Shown here: one piece after another, positions 35,549-43,982 of the stretch
How the letters are laid out: each line of letters starts with the position of its first letter
How positions within the stretch are numbered: the stretch's first letter is position 1
Assembly: GCA_021732785.1 (NCBI GenBank)
Contig: JAKFUG010000017.1
Location: 177,352 to 241,351 of the forward strand
Direction: 5' to 3'
Length of the DNA stretch: 64,000 nt
From: Planctomycetaceae bacterium
GTDB taxonomy: Bacteria > Planctomycetota > Planctomycetia > Planctomycetales > Planctomycetaceae
Made by a program: the position numbers and the translations under genes
The notes under the pieces: generated by a model
Told to the model about the DNA's origin: nothing
The model's database searches: none
Seen by the model: the letters and a program-made list of their open reading frames with translations, nothing else

Positions 35549-37792
35549 ATGCAGGTTTGGCCGGGCCATCCGTCGCCATTGGGGGCAACTTGGGACGGAC
35601 GAGGAGTGAACTTCGCCGTCTTTTCCGAAAATGCAACGTGCATTCAGGTCTGCTTCTTCGACCACGCCGACGACACCGAACCGTCCCACACCATCGATCT
35701 TCCCGAGCAGACGGACTTCGTCTGGCACGGTTATTTCCCGCGTTTGAAACCCGGCCAGCTTTACGGATTTCGGGCCGACGGTCCCTACGAACCCGCCCGC
35801 GGACTCCGGTTCAATCGACACAAGCTGCTGCTCGATCCCTATGCGAAAGCCATCGGACGCGATGTCGCCTGGGATGATTCCCTGTTCGGATATCACGTCG
35901 GCGACTCCAAACTCGATCTCAGTCTCGACCGTCGCGACAGCGCGCCGTTCGCGCCGCTGGCCACCGTCGTGGATACGCGCTTCTCCTGGCGCGGCGACAA
36001 ACCCCTGCGGACGCCCTGGCACAAAACGCTGATCTATGAAACGCACGTCAAAGGCTTCAGCCGGCTCAGCCCCTTCGTGCCAATGGAACTCCGCGGAACG
36101 TATGCGGGACTCGCCAGCCCCGGGGCCATGCGGCATCTGCGCGAACTCGGCGTCACCGCGATCGAGTTGCTGCCCGTCCATTACCACATCAACGACCGTT
36201 TCCTGGTCGACAAGGGGAAAGCCAACTACTGGGGCTACAACACGCTCGGCTACTTCGCGCCGAACCGGTGTTATGCGGCGGATCAATCACCGCAAGGTTC
36301 GGTGAACGAATTCAAGCGGATGGTGCGCACATTGCACCGCAACGGCTTCGAGGTCATTCTCGATGTCGTCTACAACCACACCGCCGAGGGGAATCATCTC
36401 GGCCCGACTTTATCGATGCGCGGCCTCGATAACACGGCGTATTACCGCACTGTTGCGAGCACTCCCCGTTTCTATATGGATTATACGGGTTGTGGCAATA
36501 CATTAAACATGTTAACGCCGCGCGTGCTCCAACTGATTATGGACAGCCTGCGCTATTGGGTGCAGGAGATGCACGTCGATGGTTTCCGGTTCGATCTGGC
36601 GAGTGCGCTCGCGCGGGAACTGCATGCCGTCGACAAGCTCGGAGCCTTCTTCGACATCATTCATCAAGACCCGGTCCTCTCGCAGGTCAAGCTGATTGCC
36701 GAGCCGTGGGATCTCGGCGAGGGGGGCTATCAGGTCGGCAATTTCCCGGTGTTATGGACCGAATGGAACGGCAAGTATCGCGATTGCGTTCGCAAATTCT
36801 GGAAGGGCGATGGCAACACCGTCTCCGAGTTCGCCACCCGGCTTTGCGGCAGCAGCGATCTCTATGAACACAACGGCCGCCGGCCTTATGCCAGCATCAA
36901 CTTCGTCACCTGTCATGACGGTTTCGCACTCCATGATCTCGTTAGTTATAACAATAAGCGCAACGAAGACAACGGCCAAAATAATGAAGATGGCGATTCA
37001 CACAATAATAGCTGGAACTGCGGCGTCGAAGGACCGACGGAAACGCTCGCCGTTCGGACACTGCGGGAACGGCAAAAGCGGAATTTCATGGCCACGTTGA
37101 TGCTGTCGCAGGGCGTCGCGATGATTCGCAGCGGCGACGAACTGAGCCAGACGCAACTCGGCAACAACAACGCCTACTGCCAGGACACGCCGCTGGCATG
37201 GCTCGATTGGCGTCTCACCGAAGAACAAGCCGATTTTCTCGCCTTCACCAAACAATGCGTGAAGCTTTGGAAGTCGCAACCGGTGCTGCAACGGCGGCAG
37301 TTTTTTCAGGGACGCGAGATTCGCGGGCGGGAAGTTCGCGATGTGTTGTGGCTGACGCCGCAAGGCCGGGAGATGACCGATTACGACTGGCACGCGGGCT
37401 ATGTCCGCTGCCTGGGAATGCGGCTCGAAGGCCACATGCACGACGAAATCGACGATCGCGGCGGCCTCATCACCGGCGACACGCTGCTGGTGTTGATGAA
37501 CTCGCATCATGAAGCGATTCCGTTCCGCCTGCCCGACCATGAAGACGATGAATTCTGGCAACCGTTGCTCGATACCGCCCAACAGCCCCTGTACCGCCGG
37601 CTGTGGTCGCAGGATCTGTATCCCCTGCAGGGACGTTCCATCGCGGTGATGAAACTTTCCCACAGTTGGACGCGGATGTTTCGCGGCTGGTGGTCGACCC
37701 TGTGGCCCGGAAAAGACGCCGCGGTGAAATCCGAGGTCTCCCCGTCACAGAAGTCGCAGATGGCTGCCCGGCAAATGCCCCAGACGGTGTGA
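35549..37792 (+). CDS. glgX: Glycogen debranching enzyme (isoamylase/GlgX type)
   Basis: The product is 747 aa from the ATG at 35549; upstream GGCGGGAA fits a ribosome-binding site, and a TTG further up is unlikely. The enzyme cleaves alpha-1,6 branches of glycogen or limit dextrins. The N-terminal carbohydrate-binding module starts PSPLGATWDGRGVNFAVFSENAT. The GH13 core follows: DVVYNHTAEG (region I), VDGFRFDLAS (catalytic Asp nucleophile), LIAEPWDLGEG (Glu acid/base) and NFVTCHDGFALHDLVSYN (region IV Asp). No glg neighbours are present. It converges on the GTPase gene with a family B hairpin between. Confidence 0.96.
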   Translation: MQVWPGHPSPLGATWDGRGVNFAVFSENATCIQVCFFDHADDTEPSHTIDLPEQTDFVWHGYFPRLKPGQLYGFRADGPYEPARGLRFNRHKLLLDPYAKAIGRDVAWDDSLFGYHVGDSKLDLSLDRRDSAPFAPLATVVDTRFSWRGDKPLRTPWHKTLIYETHVKGFSRLSPFVPMELRGTYAGLASPGAMRHLRELGVTAIELLPVHYHINDRFLVDKGKANYWGYNTLGYFAPNRCYAADQSPQGSVNEFKRMVRTLHRNGFEVILDVVYNHTAEGNHLGPTLSMRGLDNTAYYRTVASTPRFYMDYTGCGNTLNMLTPRVLQLIMDSLRYWVQEMHVDGFRFDLASALARELHAVDKLGAFFDIIHQDPVLSQVKLIAEPWDLGEGGYQVGNFPVLWTEWNGKYRDCVRKFWKGDGNTVSEFATRLCGSSDLYEHNGRRPYASINFVTCHDGFALHDLVSYNNKRNEDNGQNNEDGDSHNNSWNCGVEGPTETLAVRTLRERQKRNFMATLMLSQGVAMIRSGDELSQTQLGNNNAYCQDTPLAWLDWRLTEEQADFLAFTKQCVKLWKSQPVLQRRQFFQGREIRGREVRDVLWLTPQGREMTDYDWHAGYVRCLGMRLEGHMHDEIDDRGGLITGDTLLVLMNSHHEAIPFRLPDHEDDEFWQPLLDTAQQPLYRRLWSQDLYPLQGRSIAVMKLSHSWTRMFRGWWSTLWPGKDAAVKSEVSPSQKSQMAARQMPQTV

Positions 37793-37803
37793 GTTTTCCC
37801 ACA

Positions 37804-37871
37804 AGCCCGAAGCGCAAGCGCCGGGTGCATTTTCCGGCGAAAGAAGAGACCCGGCGCTCGCGCTTCGGGCT
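37804..37871. repeat. Hairpin family B copy 2
   Basis: The arms 37804-37826 and 37849-37871 pair at 22 of 23 positions; the loop starts GCATT as in copy 1 (8302-8363). It lies between the ends of convergent genes, so it probably doubles as a terminator. Confidence 0.9.
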
Positions 37872-37880
37872 CGTGAAATG

Positions 37881-39431
37881 TTACTGCGGCCACTCGGCGA
37901 CGATGCCTTTGATTTTCTTGCCGATCTCCCACACCTGCCCGGCGACTTGCGAGAACTTGCCCTGGTCGATGGTGCGGCGCAGTTCCCGTAAGAGAGCGGC
38001 CGAGCGGGCGTGATCGAGATGCTCGGCCATCGCGGGGACAAGATCGGTGCCGATGCCGAACACGCGGTCATGCTCCCCATCGCAGCACGTCGGAATCACG
38101 GCCTTGATTTTCGAGCCGAACACTTCGCGAACATAGGCGATGGCCCCGGCGATGTTCTTTTCCTTGGGACGGACCGGCGTTTTCCAGTCGTACGGCGGTG
38201 CCCATTCCATCACCGGGCTGAGGCCATCAATCTTGTTGAGTACCGCAATCAACGGCGGCGGTTTCAATTGGGGATGGGCCGTGTACCAAGCGGCCAACCC
38301 GGCGAGTGTTTTCACATCGGCGTCGCGCGACGGGGACCGGGCGTCGAGCACCAGCAGCACGAGGTCCGATTGCTGCACGGCTTCGCGCGTTTCGGCTTGC
38401 TGTTCCGGTGTCGCCCCGGCATCGCTGTAACCGGTCGTGTCCAGTAGCACGAACTGGTCGCCGTGGCCGGGTGGCGAATACGCATAGCGATGCACTTTTT
38501 TCGTCGCCGGTAAGACATCGGTCACCGCCGCGCCGCGACCGACCAGCGCGTTGATCAAACTCGACTTGCCCGCCTTGACCTGTCCGATGAGTGCCATTGT
38601 AATTTTGACCGGCGCTTCGATCGGTTCCACATCAGCGGGCCCGACACCGGGCGGCATCAACGGTGTCGGCGTCTGCACCTGCTTCATCCAGCGGCGATAG
38701 CGTTCCGATCCTCCCTGTAACCTGCCGCTGTTGAGTTCAATCAGGTAATAGCCCGCCTGTCGGATGTACGCGGTGTAAAACAGCCCCAACAGATTCTGCT
38801 GCACCTGCCCGCTGAGGGGATCCACCGCGAGTTTCGAGGCAAAGAAGCGGCCGAGATTCAACGGGTTCATGAAAATGGACGCCACCCAGCCCGCATTGCT
38901 GGCCGCTTGCCACCACCCCGGTGCGTGCGACAACAACTTCCAGTGCGACACCGTCACGAGGTGGCCGCCGGGGACGTAGCGCAGAAACCAGTCTTCGACA
39001 TCCGCCGAGATGAGTTGCACCGCCGCGAGAATCTCCACAACCGTGCGTTTCCCCAGCGGATCGTTCGCCTTGGGGTGATAGTGCTGGGCGATTTTCAGCG
39101 CGAGTTCTTGCGTGACCTGAGTGTAGAACTGCGGGTCGGAAAGTTGCTCTTTGGTGTACTCGGCCACACGGCCCTGCTCGGCTTCCACAATTGCCGTCGC
39201 GGCCTGATCCTGCGGCGTCCAATGCGTGCGATCGAGCGGGGCCTGCGGAAGATCTACCCGACCGCCCCAGCGTCGCCACAGCAGCGACGCTGCCCCCCAG
39301 CACACCGGCATCGTCCACCAGAGCCAGAACCACTGTCCCGACTGGTACAAGCTCCAGCCCCCGAACCCCGCCAGTAACACCATCGGCAACAGCGAGAGAA
39401 TCGAGAGCGTCATCAACTGCCAGCGTGACAT
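37881..39431 (-). CDS. Membrane-anchored GTPase of unknown role
   Basis: The product is 516 aa. Two hydrophobic segments stand at the N-terminus (about 7-24 and 34-52). A helical region of about 200 residues with a YLI-rich centre follows, then a Ras-like G domain: GQVKAGKSS (P-loop, 283-291), DTTGYSD (331-337) and NKID (399-402). The G3 motif has T-T-G rather than the common x-x-G, which is seen in dynamin-, septin- and YcjX-like groups. No neighbour suggests a pathway. Membrane attachment and a long N-terminal domain suggest work at the inner membrane, perhaps in remodelling, but this is inference. Confidence 0.8.
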   Translation of the reverse strand: MSRWQLMTLSILSLLPMVLLAGFGGWSLYQSGQWFWLWWTMPVCWGAASLLWRRWGGRVDLPQAPLDRTHWTPQDQAATAIVEAEQGRVAEYTKEQLSDPQFYTQVTQELALKIAQHYHPKANDPLGKRTVVEILAAVQLISADVEDWFLRYVPGGHLVTVSHWKLLSHAPGWWQAASNAGWVASIFMNPLNLGRFFASKLAVDPLSGQVQQNLLGLFYTAYIRQAGYYLIELNSGRLQGGSERYRRWMKQVQTPTPLMPPGVGPADVEPIEAPVKITMALIGQVKAGKSSLINALVGRGAAVTDVLPATKKVHRYAYSPPGHGDQFVLLDTTGYSDAGATPEQQAETREAVQQSDLVLLVLDARSPSRDADVKTLAGLAAWYTAHPQLKPPPLIAVLNKIDGLSPVMEWAPPYDWKTPVRPKEKNIAGAIAYVREVFGSKIKAVIPTCCDGEHDRVFGIGTDLVPAMAEHLDHARSAALLRELRRTIDQGKFSQVAGQVWEIGKKIKGIVAEWPQ

Positions 39432-39562
39432 CGTGTACTATGCCTGTCGTGTTGCGTGACATCGCGTCACGGTCGATAAGAATCATCAAGCCTAACGATT
39501 TTCGCCGGGCCGGACTATCGCCAAATCCTCTCAGAAGGTCGATGGTCCTGTCCGAATTTAAT

Positions 39563-39612
39563 GGCTGACCGCGTGGAAAGCACCCCGGCTGCTTCGGAGC
39601 AGCCGGGGTGCT
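39563..39612. repeat. Hairpin family F copy 2
   Basis: Stem arms AGCACCCCGGCTGCT (39579-39593) and its complement (39598-39612), four-base loop TCGG inside a c-UUCG-g context. The 16 bases to its left (39563-39578) are shared with the copy cut by the left window edge, so the repeat is longer than the hairpin. Confidence 0.9.
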
Positions 39613-39639
39613 GGCTTCAACTGAGAACACGACCGGGTC

Positions 39640-39766
39640 GATTCAAATTCGACCGCGTGACTGCGGAAGGCGAAAAGCGGAAAGCCAGTAAAGACACTTT
39701 TCCGGTGACTGGCTTTCCGCCTTTCGCTTTCTGCTCTTCGCTCTGAGCTTTTGAAAGCAGGTTCTC
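39640..39766. repeat. Repeat family G copy 2
   Basis: It shares CAAATTCGACCG, the GTGACTGCGGAA segment, the hairpin and the final TTTTGAAA-CAGGTTC with the copy at 16424-16540. Arms 39663-39689 and 39708-39734 pair at 24 of 27 positions. It lies 9 bases before the PBP2 gene's stop. Confidence 0.88.
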
Positions 39767-39775
39767 GGACGAACC

Positions 39776-42031
39776 TCAACGATCGGCGAGTGGGGCCGAG
39801 GGTGTGATCAGGCCCGTGTCGAGCAACGATTTCACGAACTCGCGGGCGATGGGACCGGCGACTTTGCCGCCGCTGCCGCCGTGTTCGATGACCACGGCGA
39901 ACGCCACGCGCGGGTTATCGGCGGGGGCATAACCGGCGAACCACGCATGATCGGGCCGATTGCCGCCGACTTCCGCGGTCCCGGTTTTCCCGGCGATCGC
40001 GACGTCTTTCAACCGCACCGTCTTGTAACCGGTGCCGTGCGAATCGTTCACGACGTTGTACAACCCTTCCCGAATCGCGGCGAGTGTGGCCGGATGCAAG
40101 CCGGGGATCGGTTGCGGTTCGGGATGGGCAAACACCGGACGAACGGGCGTGCTGCCGTCGGTTTCAATGCTCGTCGGACCAGACGTGGTGGCCAGATGCG
40201 GCGTGACGAGAAATCCGCCGTTCGCGATCGCCGCCATCAATCGCGCCATCTGCAACGGCGTGACTTTCAACGACGATTGTCCGATCGCCAGTCCGAGCGT
40301 GTCGCCCGGATACCATCGCGGACCGGCTTCCCCCGGACGTGACGGCGAGGGCAACGCCCCGCCGGTTTCCCCCGCGAGGTCCAGTCCCGTGGGTTGACCG
40401 ATTCCCAACCGCTGCGACCAATCGACGAGCGCTTGCGGACCGGCACGACGGGCACCCGTGAAGAAGTAGACGTTGCATGATCGCGAGAGCGCGGCGGATA
40501 AATCGGTTTCACCGTGACCGACACCGTAGTGTCGGAAAACAAGACACCGATGCTGTCCGGGATGGTCGAGATAACCCTGACATGGAATGTGATCGTGCGG
40601 TTGAAACACACCGGTTTCCAACAGGGCGATCGCCGTCAGCGCTTTGAAGACCGAACCCGGCGGCAATGCCATTTGCGTGACCCGCGGGTAGAGCGGCTTG
40701 CGAGGATCGGCGATGAGTTTTTTCCATACCGCATCGTTTGGATTCACGAGCAGATTCGCATCGTAGCGGGGGGCACACGCCGCGGTAAGGAGCGCCCCCG
40801 TCTGCACATCGATCGCAATCAGGCACCCTCCGGGCGGCGGGGCGCTCGGCGCATTCACGGGTGCGGCTTCATCGTCGGTCACCGCGGGGGGAGGCGTAAC
40901 GAGGGCCGCATCCAGCAGAGCTTCCGCCTTTTGTTGCAGGGGAAGATCGAGCGTTAATACGAGATCGTGGCCGTGCTCCGCCGGACGTTCGATGTGAGAC
41001 GCGAGTTCTTCGCCGTGCCGATCGTAGGTGATGCGTCGTTCGCCGCGCGTGCCGTGCAGGACCGATTCATATTGCCGTTCGAGCCCGCTGCGACCGTAGG
41101 GATCGCCGGGACGGTAATCGTCCGGCAAGGGGGCGATGTGCTGTTCGGCGGTCGGATCCAATTCTTCCGGTCGCAACGGCGTGCGACTGCCGAGAATGTG
41201 CGGCGCGACCGTCTTCAGCGGATAGACCCGCCGCGGCCGGATGGCGATCGTCACGCCGGGGTAACGGTCGGGATGGGCTTCCACTTCATGTGCGATTTCG
41301 CGTGACACATTGGTCAACAGGACGTGTGTCGTTTCCTGCTCGGCAATGACGAGGGGTTCGTGCCGATTGCGGACCGGCGGGGCGGTGAGTTCGTGCTGCA
41401 CGCGGTGCCAGATCGCTTCCCACCAGGCCGTTTCTTGAGTGGATTCGACGGGAGTGGCGACGGTGGCCAATTCCGCGGTGCGTCGTCGTTCATCGACACT
41501 CGCCCAGATCGTTTCGATGCGGGCCTGGATCGCTCGCGCGGTCTGTCGCAATTCGGGTTCGGCATGTCCAGTGAGGCGTTGCAGTTCGCGCCACCACGCC
41601 TGGCGTTCCTGTCGCAGCAGACTTTCCTGAGCGGCGACGCGGGCCGACTGACGGCGTTCGCTGCGATTGAGCCGTTCCCATGCCTTGCGTCGCAGCCACC
41701 GCGGATCGGGTGGTTCTTCCATTCGACGGTAATGGACGAGCAGATCATACTGCAACACGTCATCGGCGAGAACCGTACCGTCCGCGGCGAGCAATCGGCC
41801 TTCGCGCGCGGGGAGTTCGACGAGTTCCGTGTGCGTTCGCGAGAAGACTTCCGTGAACGCTGGTTGCAGCCGGCATTGCAGATCGGCGATCCGCACGGCG
41901 ATCGCGATGAGCGGCACAATGAACAACGCCGCGAGCACTATCAGCCGATGAGCAGGCGTAGCATCCCAGTCCCACGCCGCGGAAGAGGTGGGTGGCTGCG
42001 ATAACCCGTCAATGGACGGCCGGTTCAACAT
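39776..42031 (-). CDS. mrdA: Class B penicillin-binding protein (PBP2-type transpeptidase)
   Basis: The product is 751 aa. It cross-links peptidoglycan outside the inner membrane. One membrane anchor lies at about 29-47. The dimerisation region carries an inserted Arg/Gln-rich helical stretch (about 105-220), making it longer than the usual 600-650 aa. Catalytic motifs are intact: SVFK (Ser460-Lys463), SCN (518-520) and KTGT in IAGKTGTAEVG. It is the last gene of the mre operon, but a 321-bp gap holding a composite repeat separates it from mreD. Its intact active site implies that this planctomycete makes peptidoglycan. Confidence 0.93.
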   Translation of the reverse strand: MLNRPSIDGLSQPPTSSAAWDWDATPAHRLIVLAALFIVPLIAIAVRIADLQCRLQPAFTEVFSRTHTELVELPAREGRLLAADGTVLADDVLQYDLLVHYRRMEEPPDPRWLRRKAWERLNRSERRQSARVAAQESLLRQERQAWWRELQRLTGHAEPELRQTARAIQARIETIWASVDERRRTAELATVATPVESTQETAWWEAIWHRVQHELTAPPVRNRHEPLVIAEQETTHVLLTNVSREIAHEVEAHPDRYPGVTIAIRPRRVYPLKTVAPHILGSRTPLRPEELDPTAEQHIAPLPDDYRPGDPYGRSGLERQYESVLHGTRGERRITYDRHGEELASHIERPAEHGHDLVLTLDLPLQQKAEALLDAALVTPPPAVTDDEAAPVNAPSAPPPGGCLIAIDVQTGALLTAACAPRYDANLLVNPNDAVWKKLIADPRKPLYPRVTQMALPPGSVFKALTAIALLETGVFQPHDHIPCQGYLDHPGQHRCLVFRHYGVGHGETDLSAALSRSCNVYFFTGARRAGPQALVDWSQRLGIGQPTGLDLAGETGGALPSPSRPGEAGPRWYPGDTLGLAIGQSSLKVTPLQMARLMAAIANGGFLVTPHLATTSGPTSIETDGSTPVRPVFAHPEPQPIPGLHPATLAAIREGLYNVVNDSHGTGYKTVRLKDVAIAGKTGTAEVGGNRPDHAWFAGYAPADNPRVAFAVVIEHGGSGGKVAGPIAREFVKSLLDTGLITPSAPLADR

Positions 42032-42086
42032 CGTACGGTCTCATTTTCATTTGACCGGAACGACAAACAGGAGAGGCGGATTGCCG

Positions 42087-42309
42087 TTGATCCCGGAGGG
42101 ATCACAGACGGTAGCCGGGGGTTGAGCGTCAGCGATACCCCCGGAAAAAGCCACGCGGAATTGCACCCCGGAGGGGTGCCAGAGGCAGATGACTGGTGAT
42201 TCATCGTTTCTGGCATCCCTTCAGGATGCGTGATGGGTTGTGCCGTTGTCCGGTGGTCTGCGCTGCGCTCCGACCACCGGCTACCGTTTGTGACCCCTCT
42301 TGGGGTCAA
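42087..42309. repeat. Composite four-palindrome repeat between mreD and mrdA
   Basis: The outer arms 42087-42144 and 42250-42309 are imperfect inverses (shared CGGTAGCCGG; GATCCC/GGATC and GACCCC/GGGTC termini). The inner arms 42163-42183 (GCACCCCGGAGGGGTGCCAG) and 42209-42230 are again inverse to each other and each is internally palindromic. It fills most of the 321-bp gap (42032-42352); I see no gene in it. Confidence 0.75.
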
Positions 42310-42352
42310 TGCACTCACACGAACGCTCTGCATGATAACGGTCATTGGAAAA

Positions 42353-42901
42353 TCACTCCGACAACATTTTCCAGCGATTCGAGAGCGGCATTGGTTCTCG
42401 TGACAATGCTGGTGCGAGCAAGCGTTGCGTGATGGCGGACAGCATCGCACACACCGTGGCCGCTAAGGCGGTCGTACATCCCCGCACAAATGCCGTTCGT
42501 AGGATCGAGTTGAAATCCACGGCACCGGCTCCATCGAACTGCAATAGGAGCGACTGTGCGACGGGATGGATCGCGGCGAGTGCGAAAGCCACGGCGGGGG
42601 CGAACCACCACGTTCGTCGCTCCATCGGAACCAAGGCGACGAATCCACTGGCGAGCAAGCCGTACACCATGAGGAACGGGCCGATGGGTCCCCGTGAGGT
42701 GGCATCGATGACGAATCCCCCCGCGGCTGCGCAGAAGACACCGGTCGACGATCCGCTGACGGACACCGCCAGCGTCACCGCCAGCGCAATCCATGACGGC
42801 GTGAAGTCACCCAAGGGCCACGAGAGTTCCATCACCGTTGCAGCATACAGCACGGCGAACAATCCCGCGGTGCGCGTTCCGAAGCGAAGCCATTCCATCA
42901 T
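42353..42901 (-). CDS. mreD: Rod shape-determining protein MreD
   Basis: The product is 182 aa, typical for MreD. It is almost wholly hydrophobic with about five membrane spans (residues 10-28, 38-60, 72-92, 98-118, 135-155). MreD proteins share little sequence; the call rests on topology, length and position right after mreC (8 bp apart, GAGGA within the mreC end). In the elongasome it joins MreC and the RodA-PBP2 pair at the membrane. No rodA is present in the window. Confidence 0.85.
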   Translation of the reverse strand: MMEWLRFGTRTAGLFAVLYAATVMELSWPLGDFTPSWIALAVTLAVSVSGSSTGVFCAAAGGFVIDATSRGPIGPFLMVYGLLASGFVALVPMERRTWWFAPAVAFALAAIHPVAQSLLLQFDGAGAVDFNSILRTAFVRGCTTALAATVCAMLSAITQRLLAPALSREPMPLSNRWKMLSE

Positions 42902-42909
42902 TCATGTCC

Positions 42910-43860
42910 TCAGTTCGTCCACAACCGCGCGGGGTTCAAAGCGGCGCGTAACACCTGCACGGTTCCCAGCGTGGTGGGTGTGGGAGCGGGGCGGATGGTG
43001 ATGGTCCATTCGCGACCATCGGAGTCGAGTTCGGCGTGAGTCACCGTGCCATACGTCAGTGGTGCGGAGAGGATGCCGTCCCGTTCGGCGGTGTAGACGA
43101 GGTCGCCAATCCGCACGGTTTCTTCCGCCGGGATTCCTTCCAGCACGCAGCCGTCACCTGTGCCGCGAATTAACCCCTGCGCACCCCACGCAGGACCATC
43201 CTCGGTCTGCCTGATGAGCTGCGCCCGGCCGCGAAAATCGCTGTCGGTCAGCGGAATGAACGTGCTCGTCCACTGCCCGACGTCTTCAATTTTTCCCAGC
43301 ACCGTTCGACCCGTGAGGAGCGTATCTTCCGGCGAGAGTTGTTGTGGCTGTCCGATGTCGATCAGTGGGCGACGGCTGGAGAGGACCAGTGCCGATTCCC
43401 GCAGGCCGCTCTTCCATCCGCGATCCAGCACCCGGCCTTCCCGCCACGACTTCGAAAGCGTTTCGGCCAGAATCGCGGCATCCACGAGCGCCGGCGTGAA
43501 CAACCGCGCGGTCGCTTCATCATCGGTGCTGGCAATCCGTACCGCTGCGGTTTCATTGGCATCGGCGAGTTGAGCGGTCAAGCGCTGCAGGCGTTCCTCG
43601 TGTTGGGCCGTGAGATGTTCCAGGCGTTTGAGTTGTGTCTGCAGGCTCGCCACATGGGCGTCTTGCCGGGCTTTGGACCATTCCGCCCCGCGTTGTTGTG
43701 CCGTTGTGGAAACCATCAGCCCGGGACGAAGTGCATCCATGGTGATGGTCCGAATTCGCGTCACGGCCGATGCAGGAGCGAACCACAGCGCGAGCCCGAT
43801 CAGCACCACCCAGAAGGCAGCGACGGTCGGCGATTCTCGCATGGGGGTCGGTCGAGGCAT
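42910..43860 (-). CDS. mreC: Rod shape-determining protein MreC
   Basis: The product is 316 aa. One membrane span at about 13-32 is followed by a coiled coil (about 58-105, heptad-like Leu/Gln-rich, LQTQLKRLEHLTAQHEERLQ) and a beta-rich periplasmic domain with VLGKIEDVGQWTSTFIPLTDSDFRGRAQL, the strand pattern of MreC where the second beta-barrel starts. It bridges the cytoplasmic filament and PBP2. Between it and mreB lies a small CCCCTCTCCCCC hairpin that may trim the transcript. Confidence 0.88.
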   Translation of the reverse strand: MPRPTPMRESPTVAAFWVVLIGLALWFAPASAVTRIRTITMDALRPGLMVSTTAQQRGAEWSKARQDAHVASLQTQLKRLEHLTAQHEERLQRLTAQLADANETAAVRIASTDDEATARLFTPALVDAAILAETLSKSWREGRVLDRGWKSGLRESALVLSSRRPLIDIGQPQQLSPEDTLLTGRTVLGKIEDVGQWTSTFIPLTDSDFRGRAQLIRQTEDGPAWGAQGLIRGTGDGCVLEGIPAEETVRIGDLVYTAERDGILSAPLTYGTVTHAELDSDGREWTITIRPAPTPTTLGTVQVLRAALNPARLWTN

Positions 43861-43908
43861 TCCGGAGTTCCGTCACGATTTCATGAATTTCAAACCCGCA
43901 TGAGTGAT

Positions 43909-43942
43909 GTCCCCTCTCCCCCGCAGACGGGGGCGAGGGGAC
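43909..43942. terminator. GC-rich hairpin between mreB and mreC
   Basis: Arms GTCCCCTCTCCCCC (43909-43922) and complement (43929-43942) pair at 13 of 14 positions around six bases. No T-run follows, so it may be an RNA-processing or stability element rather than a full terminator. Confidence 0.55.
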
Positions 43943-43982
43943 CGGAGAAGAGGCTCGTTGATCGTTGAGGGTTCCTGAAAAA

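Larger units (their letters stand above)
39432..39775. other. 344-bp intergenic region with repeats F and G
   Basis: It lies between the GTPase start (minus) and the PBP2 gene end (minus). The stretch up to 39560 holds nothing recognisable; the rest is the two repeats. Confidence 0.6.
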
